A stretch of DNA of 64,000 bases, from positions 32,169,001 to 32,233,000 of the forward strand of contig NC_016131.3 of NCBI RefSeq assembly GCF_000005505.3, given 5' to 3'. A program made the translations under genes and the position numbers. Position 1 is the first letter of the stretch; the number at the start of each line of letters is the position of its first letter. Source of the DNA: Brachypodium distachyon. Its lineage: Eukaryota > Streptophyta > Magnoliopsida > Poales > Poaceae. Under the pieces are notes generated by a model, which saw nothing but the letters and a program-made list of their open reading frames with translations, was not told the origin of the DNA and ran no database searches. Below, piece by piece: positions 46,072 to 56,919 of this stretch.

Positions 46072-49000
46072 TTTTTTTTTTATAGATAAAAGGCAGCTGC
46101 CCAGTTCCATTTCAACGAAACGAAATCAACATTTAGTTAAGGTCCATTACAGGCCATATCAGGCAAGGTGACCGCTATAAGAAGCATAAAAAACAGAGGC
46201 AAATACAAGAACAGCTCTTAAAAATAGGAACGGACCACGTGACAAAGATGGGGAGTTTGAGACAGCAAAATGCTTCAGAACAGCTCTAGTCCCATCTTTG
46301 GCTCGTTCAGAGTGGGGGTTATCGGCCCTGTTAGTAGCGTGCGCCTCTTCTTCATCACTGAAGCCGGGGAACCACTGATGCCTTGAGCTCCAGTAACAGC
46401 AAGCATTTGTCCCAGATTATGGTATCCCTCTTCGGGCACAGCGGCTGCCAGCGCTTTAGCAAGCAAGCGCAGCAATCACTTCCACAGGACCTGTACATTA
46501 AGCCAGACATGTCAAGCAAAAACCTGGTCGTTATGAAATTTCCACAAGGACCACATAAGTGCAGCAGTAAACATGTTGATCACTCCATTCCTTTTATTGC
46601 ATAACCAGTAAGTAGCACTACTTTCAAAAGAGACAATGTCAGGTTTCAGCAGGATTTCAGATAGTTCTTTGAGCATTATTCTCTAGTAACCACACAATCA
46701 AAAAATAAATGATGAATAGATTCAGGTTCATTACAGAATAGGCATGTCTTATCAGGGACATATTGTCTTTTACACAGGTTGTCCCTAGTGAGGAGTTTAT
46801 TGTTGCTTAAAAGCCAAAGAAACATGTGGATTCTAGGAGGTATACTGATCTGCCACAAAGTTGGTACATAAACTGGCAAACCCCCCCTACAATTAACAAC
46901 AACATATAGAGACTGGGAGGTGTATATCCAAGAGCTGTGCAGTTTCCAGATGAGTTGGTCATTTTCATCATTTAGTTCAACACTGTATAGGATCTGGGAC
47001 AGGGTTTCCCATTGTTCCACTAAGCGAGGTCCAAGCTCCTTCTGAAAGAGAGCTTGATCACCTGCCCATCCCAAACCACAGCTAAAGTGGCCATTTGTTT
47101 GTTGCAGATGTCCTAGAACTGGATGGCCAGGCTAGATCCACCGAACCATTGGTATCCCAGTTTAGCCGCCTTGCAAGCCCACTGCACTCCTTTCCAAAAG
47201 GAGGAGCCAGTTTGATCATCACAGGCACAGATATTTGGATTGGACGCATCATATTTAAAGTCCATTATCTGTTTCCACATTCAATTGGAGTCATGTCTGT
47301 ATCTATTGATCCAGGAGGAGAGAAGAGAGACATTCAGGTCTCTGAGATTAGGGATCCCAAGTCCTCCATATTCCTTTTTCATCGCCATCATCTCCCAGTT
47401 AGCAAGATGATATTTCCTGTGTCCTTCGTAATTATCCCACAAATAGTGGGCCATTTGAGAATTGGTTGCTTGGATAGCCCAGCTAGGGAATTTAATAAAG
47501 GAAAGTGAGTATATAGGGATACTAGCGAGGCATGCTCTAATCAGAATAATTCTACCACCATAGGATAGCAACCTGCCCCTCCAGCCAGCAACTCTCTTAA
47601 TTACTTTATCAATGACTGTTGTAGATCTTCTTTTCTGAGTTTACTATGGTGTAAAGGCACCCCTAGGTAGGTGATAGATAAGGAGCTAGTTTGGAACCAA
47701 AAATTTGTGATAGGGAATTAATATCCTCCTGCTCCAGGTTAATGGGGATAAGATCTGATTTATGATAATTTATTTTCATCCCTGAGATTTGCTAATAAAG
47801 AGTAAGGATCCATTTAAGATTTTGGGCCATTATCAAATCATTTTTAAGGAAAATCAATGTGTCATCTACATACTGCAGGCTAATGATATCACCTGGGAAA
47901 AATTCAGGAAGGAGGCCAGATATGAGGGAGTTGGCAGCTACCTTGGAGAGCATTCTAGTGAATACATCAGCTACCAAATTAAAGAGCAAGGGGGAGAGTG
48001 GATCTCCCTGTTGACGAAGGGGTGACGTCGACAATGTCCATATTACTAGACTTGTATCTAGGAAAGTTTCGAGTGTATGTGTTAACGATCTCGTCGGCTA
48101 ACAAGGACACAGGAGACATGATTTACCCAGGTTCGGGGCCCTCGAAAGGTAACACCCCTACGTCATGCTTGTCTGGATTGTATTGATGAGTTGATTACAA
48201 GAGAGCCGCGGGGGCTAGATGCACAGATTCGATCTGGCGAGTGCGTCTAGGCAGCTTTTATGCTAGATTGGGTGATCTTGGCTCCCCCTCCTGGTCCCTT
48301 TATATATGCAGGAGACCAGGTCCCAGGTAGAGTCCAAGTCGAATACATTGTTGAGATATACTAAGTTTAGACTTCTTTGTCTTGAGCCACAAGTTGAGCA
48401 TGTGGACTCCTGGAGCCGTAGTAAACTTCCTTGTGGGCCCCAGCTGGGCCATGACGGGTATACTCGAGTCGAGTACGTGATTAGTCATAACCACGTCACA
48501 GGTCTTAAGCCTTTTCCAGTTTCAAAGTAGCCACTTTCAGAGTCATTCAGCCTGATACTAACAGACCCCCTATATATAAGGTTTTGTAGTTTCTTTCCCT
48601 AGTTCAGGCTAAAGTCTCTGCTGGTGAGCATATTATTAAGAAAATCCCAGTTTACTCTGTCGTAAGCTTTTTCATAGTCTAATTTTAGTAGAATCCCACT
48701 TTCTTTTTTCTGGTACACCTCATGGATAATTTCATGAGCAGACCACACTGTCAAGTATGTATCTGCTTAATAAAGGCTGTTTGATTTATTGAAATTAATC
48801 TAACAGCACAGCAGCTCATTCTGATGGTGCATGCCTTAGCAAAAAAATTTGAAGCTGCAACTAGTTAAAGCAATTGGTCTGTATTTTTTTAGGGAAGTGG
48901 CGTCTGGTTCTTTGGGGATTAGTGTTATCATAGCAAAGTTTAGTCTATATAAATCTGCTTTGTTGCAATCAAAGTCTCTCAATAGCCCTAATAGGTCCTT

Positions 49001-49905
49001 TTTCATTTTGTCCCAGAACTTTTGATAAAATAAAAAGGGGAAGCCATCTGGGCCAGGAGCCCCTTCAGCATAAGAGGAGAAAACAGCTCCCTTAACATCT
49101 TCTAATGTCTAGATTTTCCTCTGTTCCAAAGAGGTTTCTATAAAAATCCGCTGCCAGATGTAGCATGGATGGTGTGTCATGCACCAGCCTATCAGGACCT
49201 TCTAAAGCAGTAATTTTCTTTTTCCTTCTCCTTTGATTAGCTATGGCATGAAAATATGCTGTGTTTCTATCACCTTCTAAAATGTTTTTTTCTCTAGATC
49301 TTTTTCTGGCTTTAATTTCCTCCATTCTCCAGATAGCATTTAATTCAGACTTAATGGCTTTGCATCTGGTTCTCTCCTCTGGAAGCAGTTGTGTTTCAGA
49401 TAAGATGTCCAGATGACAGTCATACTTAGCAATGAGGCTTCTTTTGTATTATTTTTTAGCAGCTTCATTGTTCATACTCCAGCCCTGAAGGAATTTTCTT
49501 GATCTTTTAAATTTTAACTGCCATATATGAATGGCTTTGGTCATGGGACAGGGGAGATTCCAATTGTCAATGATAAATTGTAAGCAACCATCAATCTCTA
49601 GCCACCATTTTTCAAGTCTAAAGATTTTTTTTGGGTGGGGAGGATGTCAGATCACAATCAACCCAAAGTGGAGTGTGATCACTATTAACTCTAGCTAAAG
49701 TAGAAACAGAGGAGGTAGGGAAGTGGGCTTCCCAGCAGGTAGAAACAAAAATTCTATCGAGAGCTGCCATAATGGGTCTCTCTTGGTTATTTGACCAGGC
49801 GTAAGACCTATTAGAAATTTTGATCTCCACAAGAGCAGCACCATTAATCCAATTATTAAATTTATCTGCCCATGAATGATTTCTGTTGCCATTATTTTTC
49901 AAATG
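46072..49905 (-). mobile_element. L1-type LINE, minus strand, degenerate
   Basis: T run at 46075-46084 is the poly(A) tail of a minus-strand LINE. Going 5' the minus strand shows the zinc-binding end (CLFCNEPESIHHLFFDC, 46.7-46.8 kb), RT C-terminus (LSYGGRIILIRACLASIPIY), YVDD-type RT core (LQYVDDTLIFL, about 47.87 kb), GDPLSPLLFNLVADVF, KLDYEKAYDRVNWDF (48.6 kb), a linker with EGDRNTAYFHAIANQRRR (49.2 kb) and endonuclease end (ALDRIFVST, VNSDHTPLW, 49.7 kb). It is 5'-truncated and frame-broken, and split by an LTR at 48.0-48.5 kb. Confidence 0.85.
48022..48501 (-). mobile_element. Solo-LTR-like insertion in the LINE
   Basis: LINE coding stops at GKGLR (right side) and resumes with RQQGDPLSP (left side). 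The 480 bases between are LTR-like in minus orientation, with TATATAAAG near 48300, then the GACGTAGGGGTGTTACC..GAACCTGGGTAAA phrase (complement of 48124-48172). Ends TGACG/CGTCA are inverted. No clear 5-base target duplication was found, so ends are approximate. Confidence 0.65.
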
Positions 49906-49929
49906 CATATAATTTTTATTTTGTACTTC

Positions 49930-50226
49930 TTCGGTTCAAAATGTAGGTGTATAATTTTTGTTGAGTGTCAAGCTCTAGAAAGATTGTGATACATATATCT
50001 ATCATTTTGAATGGATGCATACATGCATTTTCTAATAATATAGTGAATAATCTCTTAAGGTGCGGTTTATATGACATGAAATTTGTATCGGTAGATTCGT
50101 TATCAAAATTACTTCGTAATACTTGTGGTTTCGTGTCATATAAATCACACCTTAACATAGTAATTTATGGTCCAAGTCTTGTCTTAATGAAACATAATAT
50201 GACCTCCTTCAAGGAAGGGAGGGAGT
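49930..50226. repeat. Hairpin-forming MITE-like segment at the duplication edge
   Basis: ACTTCTTCGGTTC on the left and GGAAGGGAGGGAGT on the right look like decayed Stowaway ends. Inside, TAAGGTGCGGTTTATATGAC (50055) and its near-complement ending CACACCTTA (50155) form a 100-base imperfect hairpin. Bases 49960-50050 also match copy B at 61690 and 62705-62795, so the left half may be host sequence. Confidence 0.45.
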
Positions 50227-50576
50227 AAAAGTATTGAGTAGCCGCTTAGGTTTAAACCCATCATCCAGCCGACACGAGTAAGAAAACTAACAAACAATAC
50301 CAGACCAGAGACATACGACACAGTTTATACCACAACCATGTCCGTGCATACGATTTGAATCATAAAGACCTCAACTAGTGCAGGGGCGGGACTCCAGAGC
50401 CGAATGGCGGCACAATCACTGCACAAGTGTAATTGTACAGAAAATCCATAAGACAAACAAATATTCAACACTAGCAAGCCATAGCAGTCATGATCTATAC
50501 AAACATAAGGAGCAACAATTCAACACGCTTTATTTTTCAGACCATTGAAATTGAAGATGAGCAAAATGGATTAGTG
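50227..50576. other. Intergenic, no gene seen
   Basis: No recognisable feature. It joins the end of duplication copy A to the start of the direct repeat that begins at 50577. Confidence 0.35.
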
Positions 50577-52078
50577 CACCACTAAGGTCTATGTCTTTAT
50601 GCAACTTCAACGCTATTAGTCCATCTGGCAGAGAACATGTAAGCACATACGATGTTCTCCCGAAGACAGAGAGAACATCGAGCAGATATTCCCCGCCTTC
50701 TTTAGGTCCTTCTCTCCCGTTCCTCTCTCCGTTCTGTCCTGACCAATATAAGCTTCCACTGTGCCTGGTTGTCTTAAGCGTCAGCATGGAGTGCTCCAAC
50801 CAGCCAGTTACCGATGCACCGTGTTGATAGGCAGCGTGTAGAAATCGATCTCAACACCTTTCTAGCCCAGGATCCGGCCAGTCCACACGCATAATCTAGA
50901 ATGAGATGCAGGTGTGAGGATTATTAATGCACCTCCACGAACATCTCCAGGAATTTCCTACAGCCAGAATGCATAGCTCGAGGTGACATGCTCGGATGTC
51001 GGATGCCCTGCCGTGCACCGTCCACGGATTTATAAACATGGAGATAGCAAGTGCCCCTTAAATGAGCCATCAAGCTGGTCAGTAACCACCACACTTATAT
51101 GGCACTTCAGCCGCCAGTTTCCACTTCTCTAGTAAAGATGGAGTGACCACCTCGTTTTGCTATGATGATGGGTTGACTGATATAGTATGATTTATGTATG
51201 AAATCAAATAATAAGCAATATATGAATTTGCAAACCTAGTGTCACAATAGTATTACTCCCTCCAACCCATATTACTTGTCTCAGATTTGCGCAAATATGA
51301 ATGTATTTATGTTAAAAAAAGCATCTAGATACATGTTATCTTTTGACAAGTAATATGGGTTGGAGGGAGTATTTTATTTCGAGAGGTGTGTTGGGGCAAA
51401 CCGGCACCGTTTTGCAAGGGTACTCGGTAAATTACATTAAATTCGAACAACGTTTTGCAAAGGTATTCGGTAAATTGCATTATTATCAGTGTGCTGGGGC
51501 AAATTCCACAGAATCATAGTAGTATGTTGTAGCTAATTTTGCCTCGTTTCTGACATGTGTCCTATCACAAGCTTGACAGATGTTAGGGTTGTCAAAGCCG
51601 AAGTAGATTCAAACTTGCACCATTTTGCTGCCGCATCTGTTGGGAAGTATTACTATTGTACTTGCTCGAGTTTTGCCGGGGAAGCTGCAAAACGATTTTT
51701 ATGGTGAATCTTGTTATGCAAAAGAACGAAAATGGAAAGTGGCAACAATACAAAAGTGTAGCAGCATATACCTCAAGCAGAAAGCGTCCGTCAGAACAGG
51801 CATTTTGCAAACCAACCTAAGCTCTACCTAAGGCACATTAGAGCTGAAAACCATTAGATTCATGATGACCAACTAACTACTAGTCTAGATATAAAAAATG
51901 GTGTCCTAAAGAGGTATTGATCTAAACTCAAGGACAGATTAGCAGAAAGCTAACAACTGATTGATCATACTGATATATAAGATATCCTTATCCAATCCTA
52001 ACTCAAGCACTTTGAAATACATCAACACAAAGCAAAAGTATGACATGATTTAAGCCTTAGTAATACTATCATGCTACA
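50577..52078. repeat. Direct duplication, copy 1 (partner 54563-56550)
   Basis: Starts CCACTAAGGTCTATGTC and ends ACTATCATGCTACA. It matches 54563 onward with scattered substitutions and indels. In copy 2 this sequence leads into the 3' side of the DUF1618 gene, so copy 1 is a detached downstream flank of that gene. The minus frame at 50530-50799 is open in both copies, but differences do not favour silent sites. Confidence 0.85.
51254..51372. mobile_element. Stowaway MITE in duplication copy 1
   Basis: CTCCCTCCAACCCATATTAC and GTAATATGGGTTGGAGGGAG, TA-flanked, 115-120 bases. The same element sits at the same position in copy 2 (55374-55490), so it was there before the duplication. Confidence 0.85.
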
Positions 52079-52189
52079 ACCCCAAGCGAGGGCATCCGGG
52101 ATAAGATCCGAGCGACAACATCCTTGTAAGCAATCTTTTCAAACTCTTTTTCACTCCTTACCTTCAGGAATAATGATCTTACATACATA

Positions 52190-53993
52190 TGCCTTCTTCT
52201 TGTTACGCGCAGGCACCGGTGAAGTGTCATATCCACGTTGACAAGCCTGGGAAGCCTGTAGGCGCCATTGGCCGCCTGATGCCCAGACAATAACCGCCAC
52301 CGGTGCATGACATTCTCATGAACGACGCACAAGTGAGTGTGATGGTGGACTCCGTTGTCGAGGAGCCTCGGGATTATGCTATCCCGCTACCTCCGGAGGA
52401 AGGTGTGGAAATTCTAGGCGGTTGTCCAAACTACCGGATTATGTGGCCTAAGAGCTTGATATCTCTCTACAACCAGCGCCGGCCCTCTATGCCTCCATCT
52501 CCCTCCGCCCACAAAGGTACTTCTCATTCGCCGCTCGGCCTTTCCCCTAAGATATTTCCTCCTATCGATGCCGGCGGAGATGAAGAGCGGGCAATGTCGA
52601 TGCCTGCACAGCTCAAAGATAGCCAGACCACAGGGTCAGCACAGGCTTAAGCGTCCCTCCCACCTTCTCTCTCTTGGGTGCCGCTGAGTCCATGGGTGGC
52701 CGCAAGATCGATGATAAGTACAAGGCAGAGGAGCAGAAGGCATGGGACAGTAAGAGGAGACATAAAAAGAGGGGCCGCGGCGGCAAGACCATCAAGAAGT
52801 CCTCCGATGTCACTCAAGATGAGATGCACTATGTATCCGACATAACTGGAGTCTAGGAGGACAATAGGCCTGACATTCTCATCAAGAACCCATATCAAGG
52901 CCAGAGATTCGAAAACGGATCCTATTTCGTGGCTAGGGAGTACGACCGGGTGCTTCTTTACTATCCTGGAAGACCGATGGTCACCGAAGATTCCCTGCGT
53001 GCCGTGTCCAGAGAGATGCAAGAGCTTCATCAGTTCTACATGCAAGCATCAGTTGGTTCTCAACAGCATGCCCAACAGATCAATGTTAGAATCCCAAAAG
53101 ACTGGCTTCTTTGACAAAGAAACCGGAAAGATTTAGGAACGTCCTATCACCTTTGGTGTGGAGTTCAACGAACTGTTCCACCTCTTCAACCGCCAAAAGC
53201 TTGATATCAACCTCTTAAGGCTGTGGTCTGCCTACCAAAAACTGCGGCGATTGGAGGTCAAAAAAGTAGCCATTCTAGACCCCATGATGTTCAACTGCGG
53301 TGACATCGGTCTTGAGCCAAAAAAGGATGCCTCAAGAACCATGGCATCTAAATACTTGATGGCATGTCACAAGAAATACGCGGACAACGACTTCATCCTC
53401 TTCTTTCTTAATTTTGAATAAGTTCAATTTTATATATGTAACCGTTTGTTTTTTCTAATTCAGTCTTTCTTATACACCCTTACATACTAAAGTTTGTTTC
53501 TTTTGAAAACAAAGACCATTGGGTGACAATACTCATTTGTTTGCCTTGGTCCGCGGTGTACTACTTCGATTCACTACTTTCGAAGAAGGGTGTTTGAGGT
53601 AGGTTCTGTAAACCCATCAAATCACTCATTAACACTGCCTGGAAAGTGGCTAACAAAGAAAAACTAGCTGATAAAGGCAATAAAGATGAGCCTCACTACA
53701 ACCAGAGGTTCCATTGCCAGCAACAGCCGCCCGACAGTGTGTTCTGTGGCTATTACTGCGGTCACATCCTTATGAAGAATGCCAGCATGTTCAAGCCTAC
53801 GTGGAAGGGGTCAGTCGCGGCGATGGAAGAGTACTGGCGGCCCCGAATGACAATGGGACACCGACCTAAATGGGTCGTCTATAACATTCAAAGGGAGTTC
53901 ACCCATCTCATAAACAATGAGGTCATCAAGCCTAGTGGGGACCTCTTCGAACGCGTGGAACAAGTCGTGTCTAGGGTTCACCCACGACAATAG
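52190..53993 (+). pseudogene. CACTA-associated ORF with Ulp1-like C48 protease domain
   Basis: Broken plus-strand frames read, in order, VVEEPRDYAIPL and RIMWPKSLISLYN (transposase-associated plant domain), a basic linker (KRRHKKRGRGGKTIKK), FELFHLFNRQKLDINLLRLW-like helix-rich part at 53158-53420, then a C48 cysteine protease core: DHWVTILICLPWS (His at 53517), YYFDSL (Asp) and DSVFCGYYCGHILMKN (Cys near 53745). The His-Asp-Cys order of SUMO proteases is complete, but at least four stops or frame changes (for example 52287, 52648, 52855, 53113) disable it. Confidence 0.7.
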
Positions 53994-54562
53994 ATTCAAG
54001 CTTAGAATGAGATACATTTGTATTCTTTATATGCTTCCATGAAATTTTGACACTTCGTAATTATGTTTCTATGGAATTTTGACACTTCGTAATCAATGTC
54101 GTGAAGTGAGATACCTTTGTATTCTTTATATGCTTTAAATGATGCGGCTTATATACATTTGTATGCTTTAAATGATGTGATGTGATGCGGCTTTATATGT
54201 ATTTTTCTGTGATGAGATACATTTTTCTGCGCTGTATATATTATTCTGTGTATTTCCTGTGGTTTTAATTATTTTTTAAAATACCAAAAATGTATCAGTG
54301 TCAGTCGCTCGACCGACACTGTTGTGGAAAAGCGATATCATCAGGAACGGTCGTATAAGAGCGACTGCCACAGATGTATATATACATCAGTGGCAGTCGT
54401 GGCGACCGTTACTGACGTTGGTACACGGCGACCGTTACTGACGATGGTACACGGCGACCGTTACTGATGATGGGTATCATCAGTAACACGAAGTTAGTAA
54501 CGACGGCTCCGACCGTCACTGATGCTGTTTTCGACCATTACTGATAAGTCTTTCTGTAGTAG
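52190..54562 (+). mobile_element. CACTA transposon fragment with intact right end
   Basis: The right end reads TTTCTGTAGTAGTG (inverse of CACTACTACAGAAA), the CACTA terminal repeat, at 54549-54562. Before it, sub-terminal repeats of about 25 bases (GGCGACCGTTACTGACG and variants) occur several times at 54400-54470. Coding remains of the element lie to the left. No left terminal repeat is present: the left side breaks near 52078-52190 against the duplicated sequence. The strand given follows the coding remains. Confidence 0.85.
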
Positions 54563-55373
54563 TGCCCCACTAAGGTCTATATCTTTATGCAACTTAAACG
54601 CTATTAGTCCATTTGGCAGAGCACATGTAAGCACATACGATGTTCTCCCAGAGACAGAAAGAACATCAAGCATATATTCCCCGCCTTCTTCAGGAGGTCC
54701 TTCTCTCCCGTTCCTCTCTCTGTTCTGTCCTGACCAATGTAAGCTTCCACTGTGTCTGGTTGTCTTAAGCGTCAGCATGGAGAGTTCCAACCAGCCAGTT
54801 ACCGATGCACCTTGTTGACAGCAGGCAGCGTGTAGAAAGCACCTTTCTGGCCCAGGATCTGGCAAGTCCACACGCATAATCTAGAATCAGATGTAGGTGT
54901 GAGGATTATTAATGCACCTCCACGAACATCTCCAGGAATTTCCTACAGCCAGCATGCGTATCTCGAGGTGACATGCTCGGATGTCAGATGCCCTGCCGCG
55001 CACCGTCCACATATTTATAAACATGGAGGCAGGACCTACCTAGCATCAGTGGTGAAGCCTAAGGCTAGGAGCAACGTCCCAGGCAGCAAGTGCCCCTTGA
55101 ATGAGCCATCAAGCTGGTCAGTAACCACCACACTTATATGGCACTTAAGCCGCCAGTTTCCACTTCTCTAGTAAAGATGGAGTGACCACCTCGTTTTGCT
55201 ATGATGATGGGTTGACTGATGTAGTATGATTTATGTATGAAATCAAATAATAAGCAATATATGAATTTGCTTGAGATAGTCCATGCGTGAGGGTCCTAGT
55301 TGACAGTTAAAGGGAAGAGGTAGACTGAAATGGTAAAGATGATATTTTACAAACCTAGTGTCACAATAGTATT

Positions 55374-55490
55374 ACTCCCTCTGACCCATATTACTTGTCT
55401 CAGATTTGTGCAAATATGGATATATCTATGCTAAAAAAGCGTCTAGATACATGTAATATTTCAACAAGTAATATGGGTTGGAGGGAGTAT
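55374..55490. mobile_element. Stowaway MITE in duplication copy 2
   Basis: Same element as at 51254-51372, with matching arms around CCCATATTACTTGTCTCAG and AAGTAATATGGGTTGG. Confidence 0.85.
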
Positions 55491-56061
55491 TTTATTTGGA
55501 GAGGTGTGTTGGGGCAAACCGGCAACGTTTTGCAAGGGTACTCGGTAAATTACATTAATTTCGGACAACGTTTTGCAAAGGTACTTGGTAAATTGCATTA
55601 ACTTCGGACAACGTTTTGCAAAGGTACTTGGTAAATTGCATTATTATCAGTGTGCTGGGGCAAATTCCACAGAATCATAGTAGTATGTTGTAGCTAATTT
55701 TGCCTTGTTTCTGACATGTGCCCTATCACGAGCTTGACAGATGTTTACCTGATGAGGACTGACTGAGCGGGTTGTCAAAGCCGAAGTAGATTCAAACTTG
55801 CACCATTCGCTGCCGCTTCTGTTGGGAAGTATTACTACTGTACTTGCTCGAGTTTTGCCAGGGAAGCTGCAAAACGATTTTTATGGTGAATCTTGTTATG
55901 CAAAAGAAGGAAAATGGAGAGTGGCAACAATACAAAAGTGTGGCAGCATATACCTCTTGCAGAAAACGTCCGTCAGAACAGGCATTTTGCAAACCAACTT
56001 GAGCTCTACCTAAGGCACATAAGAGCTGAAAACCATTAGACTCGTGATGACCAACGAACTA

Positions 56062-56374
56062 CTAGTCTAGATATAAATTATAAAGATCTGAGTTGGTGGT
56101 CGTCCGTTCACTCCATTGAGACTATTCTATAGATTGCTAGAAAATCAATATAATTGCACACATTTAATATGGTAGATAAATATCACAATCTTTTCAAATT
56201 GCTGCAATATCAACATAACTTACCTAGAATTATTGGGATTGATGTATATTTTGAGATAATTGTTATTTGGAAAAAAATTGAAAATATAAGTGCAAAAATA
56301 CATTATGCAACTTATGCAAAAAAAAAAGTAAATCCCGTAACAATGCACGTGCATTTAGCTAGTCTAGATATAAA
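56062..56374. mobile_element. 281-bp insertion with perfect 16-bp target duplication
   Basis: CTAGTCTAGATATAAA occurs at 56062-56077 and again at 56359-56374, while copy 1 (about 51880-51895) has it once. The insert 56078-56358 is AT-rich, contains a ten-A run at about 56319-56328 and ends CCCGTAACAATGCACGTGC. The long target duplication suggests target-primed retroposition or a rolling short element. Family not identified. Confidence 0.8.
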
Positions 56375-56485
56375 AAATGGTGTCATAAAGAGGTATTGAT
56401 CTAAACTCAGGGAAAGATTAGCAGAAAGCTAACAACTGATTGATCATAATGATATATAAGATATCCTTATCCAATCATATCTCAA

Positions 56486-56876
56486 GCACTTCGAAATACA
56501 TCAACACAAAGAAAAAGTATGACATGATTTAAGCCTTAGTAATACTATCAGGCTACAGCCCTCGAGTGAAAGTCACCCAATCCGTACATATATTATCTAA
56601 TGGCTCCAGTAGTGAGTGATCTAACAATGTGCTACACGAAATGAGAACTGTGTAAAATTGAAATCAAATGTGCCCAAGCACTTTGAAATACATCAACACA
56701 AAGAAAAAGTATGACATGATTTAAGCCTTAGTAATAATATCAGGCTACAGCCCTCGAGTGAAAGTCACTCAATCCGTACATATATTATCTAATGGCTCCA
56801 GTAGTGAGTGATCTAACATGTGCTACACGAAATGAGAACTGTATAAAACTGAAATCAAATGTGCCCAAACCATATC
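56486..56876. repeat. About 196-bp tandem duplication beside the DUF1618 gene
   Basis: Two head-to-tail copies beginning GCACTT.GAAATACATC (about 56486 and 56682) with only a few differences. They lie just past the stop codon of the minus-strand DUF1618 gene, so in or near its 3' UTR. Confidence 0.85.
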
Positions 56877-56919
56877 TATTGACCACAAATATAGTCCGTT
56901 AAAGGACAGAAGAGCATTC

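Larger units (their letters stand above)
44853..50050. repeat. Segmental duplication unit, copy A (partner 60849-62795)
   Basis: Non-transposon pieces here (44853-45078, 45612-46071 and 49960-50050) match 60849-62795 in the same order, for example TAGAGACGGAAAATAT, GTCTTTTAGCCTCC and TATCGTTTATCTCGGCTGC. Copy A carries a Harbinger-type element, a Stowaway and a LINE that copy B lacks. Confidence 0.8.
54563..56550. repeat. Direct duplication, copy 2
   Basis: Begins immediately at the CACTA right end (CCACTAAGGTCTATATC). Relative to copy 1 it has extra sequence at about 55030-55080 and 55268-55352, one extra 45-base unit at 55575-55620 (CGTTTTGCAAAGGTACTTGG twice) and the 281-base insert at 56078-56358. 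It continues without a break toward the DUF1618 gene. Confidence 0.85.

Noticed and set aside
50530..50827. Frame conserved in both duplication copies (minus 50530-50799, plus 50591-50827) as a real gene
   Set aside because: Most differences between the copies change amino acids in either frame, so there is no sign of protein-level selection.
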